From Sapria himalayana (taxonomy: Eukaryota; Streptophyta; Magnoliopsida; Malpighiales; Rafflesiaceae): a DNA stretch of 64,000 bases. The stretch is from NCBI GenBank assembly GCA_029783825.1, contig JAREIK010016270.1:79679-143678 (forward strand), in the 5' to 3' direction. The stretch's first letter is position 1, and the number at the start of each line of letters is the position of its first letter. A program made the translations under genes and the position numbers. Positions 51,955-62,833 of this stretch are shown here, one piece after another. The notes below the pieces were generated by a model. That model made no database searches and had not been told where the DNA came from. It saw only the letters and a list, made by a program, of their open reading frames with translations.

Positions 51955-52873
51955 CTACAAATTAATATTATCTCATATATAATTATATGTTAGGATACAT
52001 ATAGTAAATGTAGTTATAAATAGTTACATATAGTTAAACATATAATTATATATAGATATATGCATACAAGTAGTTATAAGTAAATATAAATAAATGTATA
52101 CAAAGTTATAAACAATAATACAGATTTACACATATGTATACATAATTAAAAATAAAGGTATATTTATTATATAGAGTTATTTATAGTTATAAGAATATTT
52201 ATATATAGTTCTACACATATAGTTAACATTGTGTTGCATGTTTTTATACATATAATTATAAATATTGTTACATGAAGTTATACATATAGTTACACATATA
52301 GTTACACATATAGTTAAACTTATATTTATACATGTATGTATATATATTTTATTATATAATTTCATATATTTTTACATATACTTATGTATAGGTATAGATA
52401 TATTAAATATATTTTTATACTAATATATAAAAATGTATATTAAACAAATGTAATTATATATTTAAATATAGTTATGTATAAAGTTTTTATAGTTATACAT
52501 ATAGTATGATAGAATTATTTATAATTATAAGGTAGGCATACATATAATATATATAGTTATAAAAAATTATATATCGTTAAACATTTAGTTATATATATAT
52601 ATATATATATATATTCATACGAGTAATTAAATTTAGTTATACATAAATATATACAATGTTATAAACAACAAATATATATATTTACATATATGTATACATA
52701 TCTGTATAAATAATTAAAATATAGTTATATTTAATTATATAAAGTTATATTTAGTTTTTACAAATATTTTATATAGTTATACACATATAATTAAATATGA
52801 TGTTGTATGTTATTATGCATGTAATTATAAATATAGTTACATGTGATTATACATATAGTTACACGTATATATA

Positions 52874-52916
<43 letters not shown>

Positions 52917-53640
52917 TATGAGTAGTTATATTTAGTTATACATAAATATATACAAAGTTATAAACAAGTATATAGATTTACATATATGTGTATATATATA
53001 TGTACACATATATGTATGAATATTTAAAAATATAGTTATATTTAATTATATAAAGTTTTATTTAGTTTGAAAAATATTTATATATAGTTATACACATATA
53101 ATTAAACAAAATGTTGTATGTTGTTATACATGAAATTATAAATATAGTTACATGTGGTTATACATATAGTTACACATATAGTTAAACTTATATTTATACA
53201 TGTAGGTATATATATTTATTTATATAATTTTATATATCTATACCTATAGTTATGTATAGGTATAGATATAGTAAAATACAATTTTGAAGTACTAATATAT
53301 AGAATTGTATATTAATGTAAGTTGTAAATTATATAGTTAAATATAGTTATGTATAAAGTTTTTATAGTAATACATATAATAAGATACAATTATTTATAGT
53401 TATATGTTATTATACATATTGTATAGATAACTATACATATTTTAATATAGTTAAACATATAGTTATATATAGAAAATTTCTTACAATAATTATACATAAA
53501 TATATAAAGTTATAAAAAAATAATTAGATTTACATATATGTATACATACTTACAATATAGTTAGTATTTAATTATATAGTGTGTTATATAGTTATACAAT
53601 TATTTATATATAGTCATACAAATTCAACAAATATCTAAAT
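51955..53640 (-). repeat. Minisatellite upstream of TNP2-B
   Basis: The inverse of the block upstream of TNP2-A: TATAGTTATACATATAGTTA, TACATGTGGTTATACATATA and similar units, with TA runs near 52,587-52,612 and 52,870-52,913. Larger blocks recur at roughly 300-600 bases. Confidence 0.8.
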
Positions 53641-55656
53641 ATGGTCATCAATGATGTTTATAAAGAGTGAGAGAATAAATACTATATTTCTACAATTTTC
53701 CACATGAGAATGAAGTGTACTTTGAATGTCCATTTACTACAACTTCTATAGCAAAGAGATGTTCTGCTAAAGAATCATAAATTTCTTCCATATATCTGCA
53801 TGTCCATATATATATTCAGAAAAAAACTGTAGATTAATACATGAAAATAAAAAAAAAGATGATATAAAAAAAATAATACTCAATATAATAATAGATAACT
53901 AAAACTCTTGCTTTTACTTAATGAATAAAATGATTGATGAAACTTTACATATCGAGTATTCCCATAAAAAATAAACCAACTAAATAAATAAATAAAAACT
54001 CACAATAATATAATATTATGAATAAAAATTATAAATGACATATCATTTATTAAATAATATAAAAATTCACATATAAATACAAAAGAAACTATAAATACTA
54101 TTAATCTATATGAATCATCTCATCCTAGTATCTCAATATAATTCTAAATAGTTTTGAAATTTCTATTTTTATTTACAACTTATTAATATTCTTTATAATT
54201 TATTTTGCTGTATTTTTTACTTTTATTTTTATTATATTGATTTGATGTTTTGAAATTATAATAATTTATATTTATTTTTTTAAGATATGAAATAATATTT
54301 AATAATATAAGTTCCGGACTAAAAAAATAATTAGTAATATGTTTATATCATATTAAACTATAAAAGATACTCACATAAAGAGTACTCACATATATTTGCT
54401 AGTACTATAAATTAATGTTTCATTAATGATACATACATTTTTATAGTACTTCTCATATTTCTTTTCTTATATTCTTTATTACTATTTATTACAAGATACA
54501 TCTGCCATAAATTTTTTGAAACATGAAACTTAGATTCAAGCTTGTAGGTTACAACTAATAGTTATGGTACTCAACTAAAAACTACAACGTTCAACTAACA
54601 ATTACTACTCATATTTATTAGATTTTTAAATTATTTAAAATAAATATATTGCAACAAGGAAAGATTACCATGTGTTAAAAGATAATATTATTAACATGAT
54701 GAGATAAAGGGTGTCCTAACGAATATTGTCGTAAATAGAGTACTCTTGTATGGCATGAAATTCATCAACATTATAGAGATACATAAATTCTTCATAATCC
54801 ACAGTTGTTAATGGTATAAATTATAGTAATATAAATTTGGTAGAAGTTGAATTGTAAAGTAATAATAAACTACATTGTATAGCTAAAATCATAAATTTAA
54901 GTTGATAAATATTTTTTGGTTGAAAAAAATCTATTGTATTGCATGACATTGTGGGGATTATAAACATTAAAAATTTCTAAATATTTTTAATAGTTTTATA
55001 TCCTCTATATAAATTAAAAATGTTATAGATTTAAAATATTATACTTTTTTTATCTGCCAACCCTTCTTCAAAACTCAACTCAAAATTATTATTTGGCTCG
55101 TGTATGAGCTATGAGGCTTCTTGATTAGAATATATAAAATTCACTTCCCAACATTTGAACAACATGATAAATGATAGCACCATGGAAACCATATCTAACA
55201 TCTACGAGGGTCGGACTCATATTTTCAGTGTTAGAATATTATCATCTTTTTCCGATCAGTCTACCATGTTGTTGGTTCGGATTATTAGTACCATGCTATA
55301 TGTTTTTAAAAACATTATTCTTGATAGTAATTATGTACAAAAAAGTTTGGTTCATATATTTATACTATCTTAGCTTAAGTGTCCATGACACATGCTATAT
55401 GTTGATCTTATTATATTAGTATGAAATTATTATTTAAATATTAATAAACTTGATTCACCAAATCCACTCATTACTAACACAAGAGAGATCACAAGGAATC
55501 ACACACAATGCGACATCTATTGAAGCAATATTGAAATTATTAGAAATATAAGTATTTTATTTCAAGAAACATAAATATAAAGTTATTATGTTTGAGATAA
55601 ATTCTGAGATAAATTTAATTTACAAAATGTTAGATACATGGTAAATATAAATCTTA

Positions 55657-55696
55657 TACACACACACACACACGCACGCACGCACGCACACACACC
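55657..55696. repeat. AC / GCAC microsatellite
   Basis: CACACACACACACA runs into four CGCACGCA-type units and back to ACACACA. Short and non-coding. Confidence 0.9.
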
Positions 55697-56215
55697 ATGA
55701 TAATCTTGTTAAAGATAAGTGCAACCATAATAATATAAATGAATCAAGTAGGAAAATGACAATAAAGTCAATGAAAAAATTAATAAGAATAATTATTTTT
55801 ATATCATATGTTGACTTACAAGCTTATAACATGCTTACTTGCATGAATATCATGTGTTAGTATGTATGATTTCCATGTCTTGGCTTATATGAGTGATAAG
55901 CATTGATTATGTGCTTACTATGATGATGTGTATACCAGTCAAGGATTGACTTTACAAGTAAAAGCTGTGTTGGCTTACTAAATGTTGTATCAAAAATTTA
56001 AAAACTTGGAATCTTGCCTATAAATAAAAGTGATTTGGTATTCCTAGCACACAACAACGCATATCATGAGAATATTTTAAAAGTGAATTGAGAAACTTTT
56101 GCTCAATTATTTTCAATTACATGTGTGAATATTATTGAGTTTTCTAGAAGATGGTAGAATAGTTCAAACTAGTTCAATCGAGTATAATTAGTTTAATTTA
56201 ATTCGACATGCTAAA

Positions 56216-56800
56216 CTTTTATTTTATTTATTTTATTTATTTTATTTATTTTATTTATTTTATTTATTTTATTTATTTTATTTATTTATTTATTTTATTT
56301 ATTTTATTATTTTATTTATTTTATTTATTTTATTTATTTTATTTATTATTTATTATTTATTATTTTATTTATTTTATTTACTTATTTACTTTATTTACTT
56401 TATTACTTATTTATTTATTTATTTTATTTATTTTATTTATTTTATTTATTTTATTTATTTTATTTATTTATTTATTTTATTTATTTTATTTATTTTATTT
56501 ATTTTATTTATTTTATTATTTTATTATTTATTTTATTTATTTATTTTATTTATTTTATTTATTTTATTATTTTATTTATTTATTTATTTTATTTTATTTA
56601 TTTATTTATTTATTTTATTTGTGTTATTTATTTTAATTATTTTAATTATTAAATTATTTTAATTATTTTATATAATTTATTTATTTTATTAATTTTATTA
56701 ATTGTATTAATTTATTTATTTTATTTATTTTATTTATTTTATTTATTTTATTTATTTTATTTATTTTATTTATTTTATTTATTTTATTTATTATATTTTA
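56216..56800. repeat. TTTTA/TTTA pentanucleotide array
   Basis: Mostly TTTAT/TTTTA pentamers with TTTA tetramer slips, broken by a short AATTATTTT patch at 56,630-56,700. The long Phe/Ile/Tyr/Leu frame through it is an artefact. Confidence 0.95.
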
Positions 56801-56836
56801 TTTTTGAATTCGATCATTACTCATTCTTGAATATTC

Positions 56837-57050
56837 TTTGTAGATATCAAGTCAGATACCTAAGTATGTATACTAGTTATGTATAAAATACACATGCATA
56901 TTGATGTATACTATTTTTGTAGATATCAAGTCGGCATACCTAAGTATGTATACTAGTTATATATAAATACACATGCATATTAATGTATACTATTTTTGTA
57001 GATATCAAGTCGGCAAAACTAAGTATATATACTTTTATATATTGTTTTGT
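56837..57050. repeat. 79-bp tandem repeat, about 2.7 copies
   Basis: Units begin TTTGTAGATATCAAGTCGGC at 56,837, 56,916 and 56,995, an exact 79-base spacing. Each continues with CTAAGTATGTATACTAGTTA and ACACATGCATATTGATGTAT; the third is cut off after CTAAGTATATATAC. Adjacent copies are nearly identical. Confidence 0.92.
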
Positions 57051-58615
57051 ATAGGGTCACCATCAAAATCCACACAATGACAACGTATTATATCACTAAT
57101 ACATGAAACATGTATATGAATAAGTTCATATATGAAATCCAAGCATACCATGATGATTAAAGAAGAAATTGGAAACAAATAAAAAATAGAATAAAATGCT
57201 TACTCTTTGATTAAGAAATCCTATTTAATCGATGAAGAATAAATGTATAAACGTACCTCAAATCAATAACAAATTAAATCTTAAAACTCAAATTAATTTT
57301 TGTTGAATCGGCATCAAGAGATAGATGGCGGAATGTAGAGAAATTCAGTTCTGTTAGAGATGCGTCGATGTCGAGAGAGAAAATATATAATTTAGGAAAT
57401 ATTTATATTTTAATTATTAAAACATTATAAACAATATATATATATATATATAATACAAAAATACTCATTAATTTATTTACTATCAAAATTTTTTCAACAA
57501 AATTAATGTGCGTGTACCAAGTTACAAATGAAAAATAATACCTTACAATTTTTATTATAATATTAATTAAATAATAAATATATAAAAATAAAAAAAAATA
57601 TGTTTTGCCTTACAAAAAATATGTTTTTGCCTTAAAAAAATATGTCTTTACCTTAAAAAATATCAAATAGGTACAAAATTAATAAACTCTATATAATAAT
57701 TTTGAAAAAAGTTATAAAATACTATTAATGTTAAAAAATATATAAAATTTATATTTTATGGTTATAAATTTTTAAGAATTCATATTAATTTTGCAAAGAT
57801 AATATGAAATAATTTTAAATGCATAAAATTTCATATTACTGATATCATTAATAATTTTTAAAATTCAATACATTACTTAAAGTGAGAAGATAATTAAAAT
57901 AAGTTATATTTATTATTTTAATAAAAACTTAATGTTAAAAGCTACTAGTAAAAATATTACTCAAATGTTAAATTTGTATAAATTTTTGTAAGAGCAAATA
58001 TCTATGCATTTATTTATAAATATTAATTTATTTTCTTTTAACTTTATTAAAAAAATTATAATTTTATTATATTTCAAGATTTTCTAATTTTGTATTATTT
58101 ATTTATTTAAAAGGTTTCTATAATAATACAATTTTTTTTATTTATATAATATTAATTTTACTAGTTTATTCATCATTAAGATAATTTTGATAATATTTTT
58201 ATTTTATTATAAAATGAATAAATTTATATTTATATTAGTAGAAATTTTAATATATGTTAATTTAATTTTTAAAATATAGCTAAAATTATTATACTTATTG
58301 AAGTTATTATTTAATGTTACTTTAATACAAATTTTAAGTTTCTTAAATTAAAATTATAGAAATTTTTTTGTAAAATATTATAAAAATTAATACATCATAA
58401 AAATTGTTAATTTAGTCATTATTAATATATATAATTGTTTTTTGTATTTTGATAATTTTTAAATTATTTATTTATAATATAATTTTTTTATGATTTTACG
58501 AGGAGGGTGTGTGTTTCAAGGATTGCTCATCTATAGACCAATAACATACATTAATAAACAAAATTAAATAAAATTTTAAAAAAATAATAAATAAAAAAAT
58601 TATATAATTAAATTT

Positions 58616-59658
58616 ATGGCTAGGAAAATACTATCGCTAATCCGTAGCAAATTACAGTTTTTATAACCTAGGGAAAATTCATCGCTATATTATGGATTTT
58701 ATTAGCTCAAGAAATCCGCCGCTAAATCCGTCACTAGATTACAAATTTTATTAACTAGGGAAATTCTATCGCTAAATCCGTCACAAAATTAAGAATTTTA
58801 TTTTCTAGTGAAATTCCGTCGCTAAATCTATCACTAATTTTTGGATTTTATTAGCTAGGGATATTTGCTCATTAAATCCGTAGCTAAAATATGGATTTTA
58901 TTAGCAAGGAAAAATCTGTCTCTAAATGCGTCGCTAAATCAATGGTTTTATTAGCAAGAAAATTCATTGCTAAATCTATCGCTAAATCAAGGATTTATTA
59001 GTAAGGAAAAATATGTCGCTAAATTCATCGCTTAATCAATGATTTTATTAGCAATAAAAAATATCGCTAAATCAAGGATTTTGTTAGCAAGGGAAAATCC
59101 ATCGCTAAATTCGTCGCTAAATCAAAGATTTTATTAGCAAGGGAAAATTCATAGCTAAATCTATCGCTAAATCAAGGATTTTTTAGTAAGGGAAAATCTG
59201 TCACTAATTTTCGGCTTTTATTAGCTAGGAAAAATCCGCCGCTAAACCTATCGTTAAATCAAGTATTTTATTAGCTAGGAAAATTTCGTCACTAAATCCG
59301 TCGCTAATTTTTGGCTTTTATTAGCGAGTGATATTTCATCACAAAATTCATCGCTAAAATCCCTGCTATCTTGAGCAAAGTTACGAAAATTTCTATCACT
59401 AATTTTGTCGCTAAACTCCCCGTTTCTTGAGCGAATTTACGAAATTTTTCCGTCGCTAATCCATCACTAAATCCTCCGCTTTTGTTTAGCAGAAGTTTTG
59501 AAAAGTTTTCCCTCGCAAACCATCGCTAATCCGTTGCTATTTTTTTTCAAAAAAGAAATCATCTATCCCTTGTTATTCCCTAGCTAATCTATTACAATTT
59601 AGCTAGGGATTGATCCCTAGCTAAAATTCCCTAGTTAAATCGATCTTTTCTTGTAATG
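58616..59658 (-). repeat. Right subterminal repeats and TIR of element B
   Basis: At least twenty degenerate units of about 40 bases, each with a CCGTCGCTAAATC(C/A) element and a TTTTATTAGC(T/A)AGGGAAA element. They end in the inverted terminus ...CCCTAGTTAAATCGATC, TTTTCTTGTAATG. This is the classic dense subterminal array of plant CACTA elements, where the TnpA-type protein is expected to bind. The left end of A has only about 0.45 kb of the same motif family. Confidence 0.88.
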
Positions 59659-60310
59659 GGCCATAATTAATGACCAAATGTTTTTGGTCGGAAATCAGAC
59701 AATAGAGTGGTTATCAATATATCAACGACCATTTTATGACCTATCACTATAATTGGTCGGTACCATAATTTTTCAAATTTTTTATAACTTTGTACTTATC
59801 AACATAATATATAGGTCAGTATTTACTAACCAAGTCATTACTAATTTAGAGATCCTAAAAGGATCATCGAAGAAAAATACTCCAGACCAAATTCTCGATC
59901 AATTACCTACCATATATTTCCGACCAAATATCTTTGGTCGAGAATATGATCTGTAAATTAGGATGGAATTTGCGTAAAATATTCCAGAAAGATTACAAAC
60001 CATTTAAGGACCAAAAATTCATAAGCATTAAAAAATGTTCTGTATAGTGGTTATCCAATATATTTATAAGGTCGTAATTATCGACCAAACTACCGAATAT
60101 TTCGGTCGGTAGTTACTGACCATTTCAAGCCCCCATTACCAACCATGACTCCCGACCAAATATTTTTGGTCAAAAATTGGTCAGTAAATTAGGATAAAAT
60201 AGCTAATAGAAATTTCCGATTAATTACCGACCATTTAACGACCAAAAATATATTGGACTTCCAGATAATTATATATTTTTTTCTCTCCGACCTTTTACTG
60301 ATCATAATCT
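59659..60310 (+). repeat. Subterminal repeats of element C (right of the inner insertion)
   Basis: Many copies of ACCGACCA, TTTTTGGTCGG, CGACCAAATAT and TTACTGACC in both orientations, a motif family distinct from the GTCGCTAAA repeats of A and B and the same as at 25,677-25,811. A 67-codon frame at 59,753-59,956 lies in the repeats and is not a gene. Confidence 0.78.
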
Positions 60311-61299
60311 TGTTCGATAATTCATTATTTTAATTTTTTGATTTGAAAATCATTTGCTAAGTCATTTGGCCCAAATTCAAGGCAACTCCATTGATTTTCT
60401 GATTCAAAACCGACTATAAGCACGAAAACGCAAAAAATTTTGATATTTCTTCGTAATCGTTGTAAGTTTTTCTTTGTTCTTCTCCTTAAAATTGCTTATA
60501 CACATCTCCATCTCTTTGAATTTTATGTAGATTTTTGGAATTTCATTTTTTAGTATATTCGAGTATTAGGTATTATTTTCTCCTCCTAATTTTTAATTTT
60601 TGCTTCGATTACATTTAACCTAACATTATTTTGACTCGACACAATTGATTTAAACTAAATTTTTCATTTTTTAAAATTTGTTCATCTAAGGTTTATATTT
60701 TTAGGTTTTTAGTGATTTTGATTTCAATTGCATTATGTATGCATCCGAATAATCTTAATGTTAATGGTTTATATTTATATAATCATATATATTATGAATA
60801 AATATTATATGTTTAATATGTTTTTTGATTTATGTTAAATCACACTTTTAATTTAAGTTAATCTTAAATGTATATAATAGTAAATATAAACTTTTATACA
60901 TTTATATAATTGAATGATATTATGTATAAATGTCTATTCTTTAATATATATAAACATATTACATTATAACACATCGATATGATATGTTTATATAAACATA
61001 TAATTTTATATATAAATATTTATACATATGTATTAATCTATATAAATATCTATACAAAATTTACATTAAACTATCCATTTATATATTTTCTTATATAACA
61101 ATTATGTAATTTTAAATGATTATATAATTTTGTAAATATTTATATTAAATATTATTTTTTATATACATATAGAATATTTATAATGGTTATATAAATGTGA
61201 TATATATACTATATATTATTTATAAAAGTGTTACGTATACATATATAATATTTAAGTAATATTTATAAAAATCTTTATTCACAAATATTATATAGATAC
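60311..61299 (+). other. AT-rich 5' region of element C, no gene seen
   Basis: AT-rich sequence with no ORF of note. At 60,370-60,500 the composition is less extreme (GCCCAAATTCAAGGCAACTCC; TTCTTTGTTCTTCTCC), which could be a transcribed leader, but there is no firm promoter signal. Confidence 0.45.
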
Positions 61300-62815
61300 A
61301 CGTGTTTAATTATATAATCATATTCAATTTTATATAAAAGTATTTATAACTATATTTATAATAAAGTTAACTACTTTTATAATTATATTTATAACTTTAT
61401 AAACTAAACTGTAACTATAAAATAATGTATAACTATAGGTATAATTCTATATAACTATATTTCTAAAAAAATATACTATATGTATACTAATATATAACTA
61501 TATATAATTATATTTTACTAAATGTATACCTTTATAAATGTTAAATATAATTATATCTTTAACTACATATATATTTATAACTATATGTGTATAATATATA
61601 TAAATATTTGTAAAGATATATAACACTCTTTATTAAATATAACTATATTTGTAACTATATATACATATATGTATTCATATAATTAAATTAAAATATTTGT
61701 TTATAACATTGTATATATTTTTGTATAACTATTATCACTACTTGTATAAATATATCTATATATAACTATTTGTTTAATTATATATAACTATTTGTTTAAT
61801 TATATATAACTATTTATAACAATATATATTATATGTAAAATAATTTATAACTATAAATAATTGTATCTTACTATGTGTATAACTTTAAAAGTATTATGCA
61901 TAATATTTTTAAATATTAAATTTACATCTTATATTTAATATATATTGCATGTGGTAGTATATAAAAAAGTATTTTACAATATCTATACCTATACTTAACT
62001 ATATGTATAAATATATAAAATTAAATTAACAAATATATAAACCTACATATATAAATATACTTTTAACTCTATGTGTAACTATATGTATAATCAAATGTAA
62101 CAATATTTATAATTAAATGTATAAGAACTCACATTATGTTAAACTATATGTGTATAACTATATATACTATTTGTATAACTAAATAAATGTCTATATAATT
62201 ATATATAACTATATTTGTAACTGTATATACTTTTATGTATTAATATAATTAAAGTAAACTAATTTTTTTATTATTGTTTATATTTATGTATAACCACTGA
62301 TAACTACTTGTATTAATATCTATACATAACTATATGTTTATTATATATAACTATTTTAACTATATATTTTATATGTAAAATAATATATAACTATAAATAA
62401 TTGTATCTTACTATGTGTATAACTTTAAAATTTGTATGCATAATTATATTTAAATATTAAATTTACAGCTAATATTTAATATATATTTGTATATAGTAGT
62501 ATATAAAAAAGTATTTTACTATATCTATACCTATACATAACTATATGTATAAATATATAAAATTAAATTAACAAATATATAAACCTACATGTATATTTAA
62601 CTATATGTATAACTATATATAAATATATGTTTAACTATATGTGTAACTATATGTATAACCACATGTAACTATATTTATTATTACATGTATAATAACATAT
62701 ATCATTATTTTAAAATATATGTCTATAATTATATATAAATAATTGTATATATAAATAAATGTCCATATAATTATATATAACTATAATTAAAGATAATTAC
62801 TTTTGTTAAATAAAA
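61300..62815 (+). repeat. Minisatellite upstream of TNP2-C
   Basis: Degenerate ATAACTATATGTATAA units as in elements A and B. A larger block is repeated about 540 bases apart: ATAATTGTATCTTACTATGT at about 61,856 and 62,396, and TACCTATACATAACTATATG-like strings at about 61,987 and 62,527. Confidence 0.8.
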
Positions 62816-62833
62816 TAATTTTTTTAACTAGTT

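Larger units (their letters stand above)
53641..58600. other. AT-rich 5' spacer of element B, no gene seen
   Basis: About 5 kb of AT-rich DNA with no coding signature. A 72-82 codon pair of overlapping frames at 55,155-55,419 has no recognisable domain. It contains an AC/GCAC repeat, a TTTTA array and a 79-bp tandem repeat (listed separately). It corresponds by position, but not visibly by sequence, to 28,301-32,984 of element A. Confidence 0.6.
43979..59658 (-). mobile_element. Inner CACTA element B (TNP2/TnpA family, minus strand)
   Basis: The right terminus on the minus strand reads CATTACAAGAAAAGATCG...AACTAGGG (59,629-59,658), matching element A's left TIR. Reading leftward it holds about 1 kb of subterminal repeats, AT-rich spacer, minisatellite, GA-rich block, TNP2-B, TnpA-B, one GCT-rich unit and a decayed terminus at about 43,979. 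Its 15.7 kb length and gene order mirror element A once A's LTR and MITE are removed. A has one more GCT unit on its gene-proximal end. Confidence 0.7.

Noticed and set aside
56208..56636. 142-codon Phe/Ile/Tyr/Leu frame resembling a membrane protein
   Set aside because: TTTTA pentanucleotide array. The hydrophobicity comes from the repeat.
58616..59658. Possible CRISPR-like array
   Set aside because: Repeats are degenerate, spacers are not distinct, and the setting is a plant transposon end. These are CACTA subterminal repeats.
25809..59661. 3-bp target duplication for the inner CACTA pair
   Set aside because: The flanking triplets are CAC and GGC and do not match.
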